From NCBI GenBank assembly GCA_963678705.1, contig OY783218.1, positions 15,138,152 through 15,202,151 on the forward strand: DNA of 64,000 nucleotides, written 5' to 3'. The notes under the pieces are model-generated. The model did no database searches, had not been told where the DNA came from, and was given only the letters and a program-made list of their open reading frames with translations. The translations under genes and the position numbers were made by a program. The DNA is from Panorpa germanica (lineage: Eukaryota > Arthropoda > Insecta > Mecoptera > Panorpidae). This document shows positions 52,303 to 64,000 of the stretch, one piece after another. Position 1 is the first letter of the stretch; each line of letters opens with the position of its first letter.

Positions 52303-54512
52303 TCAAATAATGTACATACATAACCGTAAACTTATTAGGCAACTTATTCTATGTTATCCAACGTCAAAAAGAAATTAAAAACTAAGGAACTTATTCTAAC
52401 TATAACAACTTAATATACAGACACGATGATTGTTAAATTAAAATAAGATTTAGCGAACTGTAAAGACATTCACGCGAAATGTTCAAGCAAACTTCTGTTT
52501 TTATTGCTAAAAAGGTATTTATCTACTAAATTACATCAGGATTATTTTTAACAAAAAATAAAAATTCATATTAAATATATTCTAAAACTTAAGTAGAAAT
52601 TTTACAATATCCCCATCATGAATGCAATGTAGAATATGATTGATTACTTCTATATTTACTTTAAAACAAGCATACACAATACTTTGAAAAATTATAACAT
52701 TGGGTACCGTATTTTACATCGTGAATACATTAAATCACCGACGCCGAGGAGTATCTTTCAATGTGTATGTGTGCAATAATGTATCTTTTGTTCAAATATA
52801 ATGGAGTTAAAAAATATAATATTCGCGGCTAATATTAAAAGCTTTAGATATATATTTATATATATATTATCATATTTAAGGTAATTCTTGCAAGAGAAAT
52901 GTGACTTCTAAAAGCATTAAAAACCTCTTACTTTACGTTTGCGTGATTAAACTTGTAGATTTAAAAAGCGGGGTAATGCTACATGTCTTGAATATATAAT
53001 TAAGTACAAATAAATAATATAAAATGTAGTTAAAAAAAAGTAGAAAATATTATAGAATAACTTTGTACATTCTTTACAAGAGCTACAAACTCTTAAAGTA
53101 AAAACATGGTACGAAAAATAAATTATACTTCTTTTACAGCGAAACTATTTTTTCTTTTATTATAAATACATAATTTAAAACAATTTTCATAAAAATATAA
53201 GATGTTTATCAAACTGCTCTTCTGAGATCCGTGTTAAATATATTGTTAAAGGCCTGCATAACATTATACGTGACTTTAGTGCTAATTATTTTACCGTGAT
53301 TTAATCTGACAGTTGATACGCTAAAAATAACAAAACAAGATTCTTCTTGGTCTTAGCCTAGGGGTAGAAGTACTATAATAAACAAAACCGCAAATCAGAA
53401 TCACTAATGTAATTATTTATTTACTTCTTCATACGTCTACCTGTGCATATCGAATTACACATCCTCTGAATATACTTATAGCAGTCAACATTTTATTATT
53501 TCGACAGTATGAGTCGGATTACAGTGAGGAGTTAAAGTCAGGATAGAGTATGGGTTTTCATATGTCACTCCTGACAGACAAATGTGTTGGTGTGACCTAG
53601 CTAAGGGTGGAATATATGTACTCGTTGTAAGTGGGATGGTAGTCCAGATGGGTATTATACCCCTGTTTGCATCCTAATCCTTGCCAGGATTAAGAGGCAT
53701 TAGAATGTTATACAAAATGTTATAAATATGATACAAATGTATGGAAGCTAACTTGATAATTCTGGAAATGTACGTGAGTGGAGTTTGTATTATATTTATA
53801 TCATAAGGGTTGTTTCAATCGATTTATATAGTAACGGTAATTGTTAACAGGAAAGATCTGAACACGATGTGTTCAAGTCTTAAAGTAGTTGTCGTGCAGT
53901 AGAAGTTATAAAGCATATCATTATCTATTCCTCCTGAAAATTCGGGCCTTTGTTTCTTAGATTGCTCCTGTACAATTCAATTGAACAAATCTATTTAAAT
54001 TATCCATGTAAATACTATTTCAAATATTTGCTAAATATCAATAGAAACATTATCTGTACCAGTAGGGGTATATTGCTAATAACATCCACTTAAATCACTT
54101 TACTAGCTTTAATACAACCCCCAAATAACCTCCACTTGAACAAAATCAGTTCCGTTGCTAGGCAACCAGCATTTTATTTTTCATTTCATTAGACACAATA
54201 AATGCAGGTTTTATTAAATTTTTATATTTATATTTCATAAATAATACTAATTCATTAGTATCAAGAATTTTATTACATTTATATATTTTTTCATTATTTT
54301 TAAATTAGAATTAAAGTATTTTATCTTTAATAACATTAAAATATTTTTCAATTTTTCTTTAATCCAATGCAATGATATAAATATGTAAAATAGATGAATA
54401 AATTGTGATTTTTATGTTAAATCTGTTGTTATTTTGCTGTGTATAATTTAATAAAATTACAGCATCTTTTTTCATAAACAATGTATTTAATAACTTCTTC
54501 AGACATTTTGTA
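52303..54512. other. AT-rich intron-like DNA, no exon seen
   Basis: A short hairpin CTAATCCT/AGGATTAAG lies near 53673-53693 in a GC-richer patch. Nothing else recognised. Confidence 0.5.
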
Positions 54513-54602
54513 TACTCATTCAAACTTAGAAAATATAGTGCTGGTCCGGGGATCGAGCTCTAAAACATTTATTCATTGTTTTCATACAGCACTACACCAA
54601 AC
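54513..54602 (-). mobile_element. SINE, tRNA-derived family copy 3, with A and B boxes
   Basis: On the minus strand an A-box-like TGGTGTAGTGCTG (+ 54587-54599) and a B box AGCTCGATCCC (+ 54549-54559) sit at tRNA spacing. They are followed by CGGACCAGCACTATATTTTC, which parallels the tail of copies 1 and 2. This is the most complete head of the family in the window. Confidence 0.6.
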
Positions 54603-55660
54603 ATTGTATAGAACATATTTTAATAAATGAGAATCTACATATATTTCTATATCACATATATTTTCTTCTACTTTTTTATATTTTTTATTTTAAAACCTTT
54701 AAATCATGTCTGTAAAAGAGTTTAAATGAAAAATGAAGGGATCATAAAATGACAAAGACGAGCATTTATGTATGAAATGTGTTCAAGGCGTGATACGTCG
54801 TTTCTACAACCAGTGGTTCAGCCCCGAAGTCGATAATCTTCAAAGGGGTTTGTCGAAAACTATTTGAACGAAATTATCATATGAATGAATTTCTCAACCC
54901 TTCCTTTAGAATATGTTATTATCATGTGTGTAGGAAGTGTATATCATTCAATCTAAATTGGACATGTATACTGTATAATGTACTTGTATATGTTGTATAG
55001 CGAATGACAATTAGACTTAATATATTATTTGGGAGTATCTATCTGATGTATCTGAGACCTCCGCTTTATTAATACTCGTAATACAACTAATAGACGTATG
55101 TTCTTTTAGTCTATTTCCATTTTCGATCAAATATACTTCGGTAACTTGCATATCTTATGATCTAAAATAAATTCAACGGTGGAACAACGATTCCATTCTC
55201 TCCACGAAGCTTCAATTCGTGTTTTACTTCAGTGTTACATCGGTAAAATATTCCAGCATTCAACGAATAAATTGTTGAAGAGATTGACGCTCATGTTACT
55301 ACAAATCTTGTATAAAAATGCTTGAATCGTTTAAAAAAATGGAAATACAAACATAAAAGAACGTGAATGTATAGAAAATGAAACATAGCAACAAATGAAA
55401 AGTGTTGGAAAATACAACTTCAAGTGGTACAAAAAATCACGTTTATTTTATATTTGTTTGGTGCTTTGAATGTTAATGTTTTACGCATGTTACTTGCGGT
55501 TTGGGATTACAAGTTCTAATTTATCACGACTTGTTATAATGAGTTGGACTATACCTTTAAAAATATACTATATAAATAAATCTTTTTTAATTGAATATAA
55601 ATTGACAACGTTACGAAAAAAAGCATTGACAGTAACTATTTTAGTTTTGTAAATGTGCAG
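54603..55660. other. AT-rich DNA preceding a candidate terminal exon
   Basis: No exon supported. It ends in TTTTAGTTTTGTAAATGTGCAG, a serviceable but not strong acceptor for the candidate exon at 55661. Confidence 0.5.
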
Positions 55661-55769
55661 ACAAGTGAATAATGAAAGTTCAAATAGGCATGTTGGTCAG
55701 CCTGCTCCGGCCGCGCCTTTACCATCAGATGCTGAACGGGTTCAGAAATGGCTGAATGAAATGAAATGA
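55661..55769 (+). CDS. Candidate terminal coding exon
   Basis: A GC-rich open segment stands out from AT-rich flanks. After an acceptor-like TGTGCAG it enters in phase 2 (one base completes the first codon) and encodes 35 full residues. In order these are a polar stretch QVNNESSNRH, a Pro/Ala linker VGQPAPAAPLPSD and an amphipathic basic tail AERVQKWLNEMK, then TGA at 55767-55769. An AATAAA signal lies at 56006-56011, giving a plausible short 3' UTR. Alternatively the frame can start at its own ATG at 55653, directly after TAA, as a 38-codon ORF. It could be the C-terminus of the gene started at 41270, but phases require at least one intervening exon. I do not recognise the family. Confidence 0.38.
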
Positions 55770-56005
55770 ACCCAAAAACCAATACATCAAACATATAACT
55801 CACACAGCATGATTATAAAATGGAATAATCAATTTTAAAACATAAAGAAAACTTTTTTGAAAACAAATATTTTTTGGGGCTTTTAATGAACAACTTACCT
55901 TTATAAACACTCATATTACAACTGTGGCTTGCATCAAATATATCTATTTTTTATCCAAATAAGTAAAATATATATTTTACATTGCTTATCTTCATTTTAT
56001 TACCA

Positions 56006-56011
56006 AATAAA
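56006..56011 (+). terminator. Possible polyadenylation signal AATAAA
   Basis: First AATAAA on the + strand after the TGA at 55769, in A-rich sequence. Such hexamers are frequent in AT-rich DNA, so this only supports the exon call weakly. Confidence 0.2.
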
Positions 56012-58503
56012 AAAATATCTTTTATATTTATTAAAAATATAGTCTATAAAACACCCTACAAATATGTTATAGAACTGCGCGTCTGCCGGCAATTGTGGTA
56101 CACCGTATGGTACGTAGAATGAACGATAGGAGGACGGGGGTTGGACGACACACGAAGTCCCTTAAATTCAGGGGTGGTAAATTAAAAACTCTGTTAGTAA
56201 TATTCAACACATTCTCAAATTAGTATTATTGGCGTCTATGGTGCAATTGGCGTCATCCCTTCCTTTCCACTAACTCTAACGTTAATGGCAATTGTGACTA
56301 GATAGGATTGATTTTGCAAGGGAGCTATTTACAAATTTGGCTACTTGACATACCATTTTTTTGTTTTTGTTATCAAGTCTGATTACGCCAAGCCTCCAAA
56401 ATCTAACAAGAAAAATGATTTCAATTTGACTGTTAACTGGAAAACGTAGGCAGATTATTTTCCATCCCTGACATAGACCTTGCAGGCAATTGGGGGATGA
56501 GTATGATAGGATATGAAAAAGAGGGATGAGATATGGGTTGCAGGGTTTGACGAGTGGTTGGTTTATGAACCCGATGAATTGTTAGGGATCAAAGGTTTAA
56601 ATATTTAACATCATACAGAGAAACCTACTCATACATACATATTATAATACAGGTTATAACGACCTCTTGAAATACTTGATTGTTTAATTATTAAATATTT
56701 GTTGAATGTGAATATAAATTACCTGGATTCACCACAAATTTTGTAATAATGAAAATAATTCAACTATTAACAACTTTCAATGCATTACCTCATTGATTTC
56801 ATTCTTTTATGAGTGCTTTTTTACATATATTATCTTGAAGGTGTAATATTTTTATAGATTGCTTAAATTATGAAGTACGCTCAAGTATATTTTTAAAAAT
56901 ATTTTTTCGAAAATAACTTCAATAGTTACACCTATATTTAGATGAAATTTAGCCGGAAATTACGTATGATATTATCCCCCTTTTTGATCTTTTTTTTTAA
57001 TGTAAAATTTTTTCATCAAATATTTTATGGATTATTTTGTTTAATAGGGACAGGTTTGAATGATTGTTAGAACTGAATGAAGGCTTATTCCGTTATATGT
57101 GCTAATTGAGAAGACTACGGGCAAACCTTAGTAATAATAAAAGTTTATCTTTTTAAATCCTCTAAGCAAAAATGTAGTAATCCTATAAAACCGCGGAAGT
57201 TGGAATCCTGATAATTCGCATGGTTGAGTATTTTGTAATCTTTTCGGGATTAAGTTAAGGATATAGGTTTAACAGAAAATTATGAGTATTCATTTTCATA
57301 CGATACTAATGCTTTGTGTGTTTTCCTTTAATTTTCATAATTTACGACCAAACGTATCTGCTACATAACTTTAGTATCTCATAAATACGTATTTATTACT
57401 ATAAGTGGTTTGCCCTAAAAACTTTATTTAATATGTATGTAATCAACAAACAAAAATATCTATGTTATATATTATTTACAATTTCAGATAATTTATTCCA
57501 CGTAATAAATTATATTTAATTACAAATATCACAAATGGATTATATACATATGTATGTTTGGATAATTGTAAACAATAAATTTCGCTGGTTTCAAATTTGT
57601 ACATTACAGTAAATGTAAAATATGATTGGAGTGAGCATATGGTGTCGTATTGTTTTGTTATAATGTCGCGTTGTTTTAATTTATTAAATGCGTCTGATGA
57701 TGTACTAGTAGGTGATATGGTATTGTGCAATATGCAAAGGATTGATTGATTTATGGACTGAAAAATATGTATACCGTCCACCCATATGAATATGAAGTGA
57801 AAAATATATAATTACTTTTAATGTATGATGAAAATATTACTACCTCGTTATGTAGGCGTTACTAGATACTTAGATTCTGTTAGTTTCATTTATTAATAAT
57901 GTTGACGAGTTCTGAATAAATATTCAGAAGTTGCATCGGCACCTTATGTTTCTTAAATGATATTTTTGTCTTTAGACAACGCGCCGTGCAAGGATTTTAA
58001 TATTAACATTTGATTTTAGTAAATTAAGATTAATTTTAGAATACATGTTTTTGCATTGTGATAAAAGAGGGCTCCAAACTATTTGAATTTGTCCAGAGCA
58101 GGAAGTATGGGCCATTATACATTTTATCGTTACTTTTAGATATATTAAAATCGACTAAAACCACAGTTGTTACTTTTAATTATGTGTAAATGGTTTTAAA
58201 ACACGCGATGATTCAACCAACTGCTCTTAGATAGAAATAGCACTTCATTTTCTAGGTTAAAAGTACATTAGCTCTTTAATATTTAGGTTAGACATATTCA
58301 AAAGTTGTAATACATAAAATGAAACACAAAAATGAATCTTATGTAAAAAAAATAGTGTGGCACTCCCTTAAAATAGGCTCTAAAATAGGAAAGACATTCA
58401 AAAATTTTTTTCAAAAATTTTCATCAATGTTTACAATAATCTTAATGAGCTGAAATAATAATACCTAAACTACAAATTTATAAATATTAATTGGATCGTA
58501 CTG

Positions 58504-58550
58504 TACCTCCGAATTACCCCACCCCCTTCTCGCTGTAATTCGTGGAGGTA
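58504..58550. repeat. Hairpin, 14-bp stem with a 2-base bulge
   Basis: TACCTCC + GAATTAC (58504-58517) pairs with GTAATTC + GT + GGAGGTA (58535-58550); the GT bulges. The 17-base loop is C-rich. This is a strong fold for AT-rich surroundings and could be a small structured RNA or a tiny inverted-repeat element. Confidence 0.7.
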
Positions 58551-59163
58551 ATAGAGCTACTGGAGTATTAATGTTAAAGTTTATGTATTGTTACAGTCGA
58601 TTATTTCTAACCAAAAAGCGTGGCCTTGACCTAACTAATGAACAAAACTTTCTATGACTACATAAAACTTCGTTTAAGCAATCAGTTTTTATTTAAAGAA
58701 TAACCCATAAAATCCTATCACAAAGTTTGAAAAAGTAATCAGTAAAGTTTCAACAGAACATCAAATCAACCGAATATTTATATTTGGATAGTAATAGTTT
58801 TCCAAATTGATAGCATCCATTTAATTGACTTGACTTTTATAACTGATTGCTTCTATTAAATTCAAGCTTTGATTATTTCAATAACAAAAATTCAAATTAA
58901 GCAATATGTGTAATTGAATGAACGAATAAAATAATAAAATTAAAATCACAATCTAAAATTATCATAAAATATTCATATAAAATAGAATCTCTATACTCTG
59001 TGTTACACATCATGATTCACCGCGTTGTTTTATCACAAACCGAACATTATTATTACAGTGAAATAAGGTCATAGTTCAGTACCATCCTAATGATAATACA
59101 TAGTTTATATCAGGAGTAACTATATCCCACGAATAAAATCTCGGAGCCCCCAGACGGACGTAG

Positions 59164-59180
59164 TTTCAGCAATGCTGAAA
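59164..59180. repeat. Imperfect palindrome TTTCAGCA-A-TGCTGAAA
   Basis: Eight-base arms around a single central base, next to a GC-rich AGCCCCCAGACGGACG stretch. It may be the end of an unrecognised repeat. Confidence 0.8.
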
Positions 59181-59291
59181 TTTTGAGAATAAATAGTGTA
59201 GTATGTAGTTAAAAATGAATACGTACTTGCTAGCTTGAAAGGAGGGGATGTAGCAGGTGCTAGATACATTAACTAACGTATCAAACAAAGA

Positions 59292-59303
59292 GTATCTAGA
59301 TAC
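59292..59303. repeat. Palindrome GTATCTAGATAC, copy 1
   Basis: Perfect 12-bp palindrome within a run of AGATACGTT-type words (59270-59330). The same 12-mer recurs at 61038-61049. Confidence 0.9.
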
Positions 59304-61037
59304 GTTAATATGTTTTTTGTTAGATACGTTTCTTTACCTTACCTTACCTTTAGAAGTTTTTTTTTATTTTTGCAGATGAACACTTTTTAATATTATTACC
59401 ATGTTTTTTTATCATTTAAAACCATAAAATAGGAACTGAAAACTAAAGTAAAACTTTTAAGTTATAATAAACTTTATTTCATTTTGCACTTTTAATTTAT
59501 TTTTATTTTACGTAATGTTATAAAATCGGAGAATTCATATAGAATCGGAGATAATATCTTCGCATTAAAGAGGTTCAGTTGCAATTAAATTCAACTAAAA
59601 AACAATTGATTGCTCAAGTTAAAAATTATTAATTTGTATATTTACTTTACTCACACCCTGTTCCACAATAAAACTCTGCTAGTACGATTACTACAAAAAG
59701 TTATACAGAAATAAAATATAAAATGAAAAAAACATTAACTATGAGATTATTAAAAAACATCAAACATTCGCCTTGTATGTTTATATCAGATATACAAAAC
59801 ACCATAAAGAGGTTAACGTTAAGATATATATGAAGTGGTAAAGAGAAAGGGAGAGAAACAATGTCGGTGAGGAGAGTAACGGGAATGGAACAGCTTAATG
59901 GAAGTTTACAGTTTTGTAAATTGTTTCCGAGTTTATTTTTTTGTTGTGGATGGGTGGAATGTTTTGTCATCCAGGTTAACCCCCAACGCACAAGTTATGT
60001 TGTACAGATACAAAAGGGCGCAGTACAATAGCAAAATTGATAAATTTTTGTTATATTTTGCTAAGGTCCCAAACACATTACGATTTAAATCGCGTAGTTT
60101 TGTAACACATGGAATCATATGAGCGCATGCACACACCATGGGTTTTTAATCTGAGCGACTTATGTCGCAGCTACAGAATTTTTGCGGCACATAGCGATTT
60201 TTCCTTATCGCGGGACATGTCTTTGTATACAGAACACAGTATGTGTTGATATTATGTTTTGACGGTGCATTTCTTTGAATGTGTATTATTTCCGTTCACG
60301 TTCCGTTCACGTTCAACCCAGCAAGTAACTCAGCAACGACCTCTAACCCAGCCATTTCTAGTTGAACTAGAGCTCTGTAGAATATAGCTGTAACCATAGG
60401 AAGTGCATCACTACCTCTCTGCAGGTGAAGTACAAATGTATGTACGTTTGCAGATATACTGTACACCATACTTGTATTCGTACGACTTGATTGTACAGCC
60501 GAGGGTCGAGTTTAAGGATGGTCAGCTAGCTGGTGCTGCTGCTGGTCCTGGTTCTGGTTGAGGTTGAGGTTTAGTCCTGTTTCAGTCACCTCTGGTGGTT
60601 CCTGTTGGATTACTATTACAGGCTCAATTCAACGGCACTTTATTAGTAACCAAACCTAAACGCTATCAGTCGAATAGTAAAATATCAGTAATACGAGTAT
60701 TTATTTTAAAAATGAATTAAGAAATTTTCCATTTTTTGTTATAAGAAATACTACTATATAATATTTTGAATAATCAATCATGTTTATCCAATAATGTTGT
60801 AAGGAAAACGATGATGTTAACCGTCATGCGGATGACTAATTTACTATTGGTCCTGGGCTTTAGATGCTGTGTACGTTCATAGTATTGTGCTGAATACGAC
60901 AGTAATCACTCTGCGGTAGCCCTTGGTCATAGAGAATTCTACAATTTATACATTATATTATAATATACTTGTATGCGGTATACGGTCTGATGGTCTGATG
61001 GTTGAACGAAAGGTTTAACTGTCTGATAGAATAAAAA

Positions 61038-61049
61038 GTATCTAGATAC
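61038..61049. repeat. Palindrome GTATCTAGATAC, copy 2
   Basis: Second exact copy, again followed by an A/T-rich TTAGAT word. Two copies 1.7 kb apart suggest a shared short element. Confidence 0.9.
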
Positions 61050-61065
61050 ATATGTTAGATTTTTA

Positions 61066-61104
61066 GTCAACATTGGCCGTCAACATTGACCGCCAACCTT
61101 GATA
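61066..61104. repeat. 13-bp tandem repeat, three copies
   Basis: GTCAACATTGGCC, GTCAACATTGACC and GCCAACCTTGATA follow head to tail with increasing divergence. Confidence 0.85.
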
Positions 61105-64000
61105 CCTACAACCAATTGACAATGTTTTACGAAATGAATACATAATGCAGCATGCATAATCTTTGCGCAGTGAAAATGTTTCTTGAGATTTTGACACTGA
61201 AACAATATTTCAAGATTAATGCAAAACGCTTTCTTTGCATTATTAGAAAATATAACTAGAATGTTGAGACTCTGGATCTTTATTCAAACATCATTTCACT
61301 AATTAATCCAGGGGCATGCTGCGGTTTCAGTATTTCGGTGCCTCACCTCTGAGCTAGGGTTAGACTAGTAGAATATCATCGCCAGCAAAAAGACTCTACG
61401 TCACAATATAATCTGTGGTATTGTTGAAGTCCTTGGAAGCTTGGCTTCCGCGGAATAAGAAGGGTGTTGTGGTCTTCCTCTAAGTCGTCCCAGGAGATGT
61501 GGCATTAATAACCTACCTCGTCTCGCCACCCCCTAACGGAAAGGAATTGTGTCGTCTGTTAAGGTTACTTTTGTTCTATGTTGCTTATTACGAAATTTAC
61601 TTTTTGTTTGCTTTATAAGTAGAAATTTAAAATTGAAATTGATTTTCTGAAAAACACTGTTTTTAGTTCAATGGAAATTCAATTGTATCTTTTCGAAACG
61701 TCTTTTTTTAAATTATAATAAGAATATGAATAAAAAGAAATTATTATTTGCACACTTAATCAGCATCTTTAAAGCTAAATTATTGTTTAAAATAAAATAA
61801 AGCTATTCAAATTGCTATTATTCTAGACATACTTTTTATACAGTTATGTGTCTTTATAAAATAATGTGTTTATATAGACTAAATAAATGTCTGTATCAAA
61901 CAACTAAAAAGCTCAGTTAAAAGCTCTTGAAGTCAACCCTTATAGTATATAACAAACCATTTATGAACAATGAATAAGAGGGTGAAAGTCCAACACAAAA
62001 AAAAATTAAAGTAAAAAAGGAACCAACAAAACAAGGCGAGAATCCAAATAGTTTCAGATAAAATTCAGAAATCAAAAGAAAGAGATGCATATAGAATGTA
62101 TTTTAAAGATAGACAGAGATATAATAGATATTTGAACAGATTAGGTAGAAAAGGAACTTAACAATTTTAGAAAACTTTGTGATAGAAAGAGAGATAAGAT
62201 GAAGAAGGTAAAAATAAGTAGTGTGTAAAAAACAGATTGATTTAGTTTTAGAAATACTCGTATGCTTTTTACATCGAATTTACTGTTTTCAGAATGAAAC
62301 TTGCTCCATGTTTATCAGATGTTTAATCAGATTTATTAAAAGGATAACAAATTAGATAACATAATTACCACTGCAACTAAAAAGCTCAAAACAAAGTGTT
62401 GTAACGAAACAAAAACCTCTCGTAACGTTATTCTGTGTGCAAGCCATTTTACTTTGTGATGTTGTTTTTATTTCTTCGTGCACTTGTCTATGCCGTCCTA
62501 TCTTATGTAAATATTAACAAGCAAACAAAGTATGGAAGTTGACAACACTGCATCGTATTACAACTTTTGCTGACATCACTGTAAAAAAAACTCTTGTTAA
62601 AGTCAATGTTGTGAAAAGAGCAAAGGTGCTTTATTATTAGAGTTGTCTATGTAATAGACTTATATATAAATTAAATGAAATTTTTACATTATGTCATCAA
62701 AATGACATTTAAGAGTTAAAAAACTCTTCAAAACTGAATAAATTATTCGCTTACAAACTATACTCGTGCATAATCAGTATCACATTACCAAATGTTCATT
62801 TTACAAAAGGCTGCTTTTCATCTGAATGACTTTTACAATAGTTTCAAATTCCCTTTATTATCAAAGCTTTTTAAATTCCAAAGTATATGATATTTTAAGT
62901 TTTGTGGTGTTGTGAATAAGATATCGAAAATGTATGAATGAGTTATTTCTCTTAAGATAATCGCTACAATTTTTTGTTGTTCTCTAAATAAATTGCCTGG
63001 TTTACGAACTTTCTACTCCGATATTTTGGTTATTGGTGAAATGAACCCACTCTTGTCATAATCAAATATAAGAAAGTAAACATTTTTGTCTCTCACTAAG
63101 GCCCTCAGCAAACCTAAAAAATAACGTTTGTTATGTTAGATAAATCTTTAATACAACTAATTATGTTTAGCGTGCTCTATTAAAAATAATATTAAAGTAA
63201 AATATTTTACGATGTATCGATGTATTCTAATATGATTCCCAGCACTAGGTATTACTATATGAACCATTGAATGTACGAGTAAATGCATGTCACTCAAAAA
63301 AGTGACTCGAACAATGTTGAACGCTTCAAGTTGAATAACGATCAATGTTCAACTTAAATATGGTTTTATAAATGTACATAATTTACAAAGAAGTCAATCT
63401 CCGACGTAGTCCTTACAATGCCTTGCTGAAAACCTGAACAATAGAATACATGAATATCAAATATAGTACAATAGGACCACAGTTTACAATGGCTCTAAAG
63501 TGATACAAAAGTGTTTCTATGTTCTGATAAGTCAAATGTACGAGAACTCACTCCTATGAGTATATGTATACATTTGTTACATTGTATGTATTTTGTATAA
63601 ACCAGATTTATGTTTTTTTGATAACATATGAATTTTATATTTGTTGAGTTTTTATTTTAGTTATCATAAAAAGTCTAGGTAAAGTGTGATTAAAAAGAAG
63701 TTACAATATATTTTAAAATTGAATAGGCTTAGTTTTAAAATATAATTGATGTTAATCCGGACCAACATGTAGACCTGTTGGACTTGCTGTTACACAGACT
63801 TGACTATCTAGAATTCATTTTAATTTAATTAACAATACCAAGAAAGAGTTTGTAAACAAAGAGAATTTAATTTTAATATATTGCAGAATGATATTCGTGA
63901 ATATTACCAATAAATAACAGAGCACGCACAAATGTTCAGATTTCCTTCATTTTTTTTGGGGTTCGGCGTTTGATTAATGCCTACTACTTACTTATATTAA

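Larger units (their letters stand above)
56030..64000. other. AT-rich DNA with scattered GC-richer patches, no gene confirmed
   Basis: The largest open frames in the window (57476-57781 and 59701-59991, both minus, about 100 codons) lie here and are of chance length with no domain. GC-richer patches at 56080-56170, 60120-60240, 60530-60640 (CTG/GGTT-rich; minus frame rich in Asn and Gln) and 61310-61560 are probably repeat-derived, but I cannot name the families. Confidence 0.5.

Noticed and set aside
57476-57781. 101-codon minus-strand open frame, the longest in the window
   Set aside because: At this AT content several frames of about 100 codons are expected by chance in 64 kb. The translation has no domain, and the composition equals background.
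59334-59353. Telomere-like CCTTA repeats
   Set aside because: The arthropod telomere unit is TTAGG/CCTAA. CCTTA does not match, and there are only about four units.
59701-59991. 96-codon minus-strand open frame with hydrophobic C-terminus
   Set aside because: Chance length. The hydrophobicity comes from T-rich codons, and there is no supporting exon signal or homology that I recognise.

Overview
The window looks like nuclear DNA from an animal, most likely an arthropod. It is AT-rich (roughly 30% GC by impression), stops are dense in all six frames, there are no tandem bacterial-style genes, and the exon signals are eukaryotic. It also carries long (TA)n tracts, hAT-like and mariner-like miniature DNA transposons, tRNA-derived SINE pieces and one eroded LINE fragment. 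The longest open frame is about 100 codons, which is what chance gives at this composition. Almost everything here is therefore intron or intergenic DNA. I saw no complete gene, no tRNA or rRNA gene, no CRISPR array and no recognisable new multi-gene system.

The best gene evidence is on the + strand at 41216-41387. This exon has a strong pyrimidine-rich acceptor, a 5' UTR with a three-codon upstream ORF and an in-frame stop, a start at 41270, a 39-residue signal-peptide-like N-terminus and a GTGAGT donor in phase 1. It looks like the first coding exon of a secreted or membrane protein with large introns. A second candidate at 55661-55769 (+) reads as a GC-rich terminal coding exon ending in TGA, with a poly(A) signal at 56006. 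The two phases do not join directly, so at least one unseen exon would lie between them if they belong to one gene. Weaker exon candidates upstream (15347-15383, 19333-19505, 38723-38773) cannot be placed in a gene.

Layout. 1-7.8 kb: a hAT-like MITE, a (TA)n tract, a mariner-like end and lone hAT-like ends. 7.8-20 kb: mostly blank AT-rich DNA with a C-rich G-quadruplex motif, a CpG-rich island near 13.6 kb, a micro-exon candidate and a GC-rich hexamer repeat near 15.8 kb, and a possible exon beside a SINE at 19.3-19.7 kb. 20-30 kb: SINE pieces, a dense CTACG cluster, a (TA)n tract, an ETS-CRE composite site and a hAT-like MITE. 30-41 kb: hairpins, a 31-bp tandem repeat, a GC-rich regulatory-looking island near 36.7 kb and another (TA)n tract. 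41-56 kb: the signal-peptide exon and its presumed long intron, with a TA-flanked MITE, a pair of about 0.55 kb direct repeats around a LINE fragment, and SINEs. 56-64 kb: hairpins, short tandem repeats and GC-richer patches of unknown nature. The transposon copies probably explain most of the local departures from the AT-rich background.
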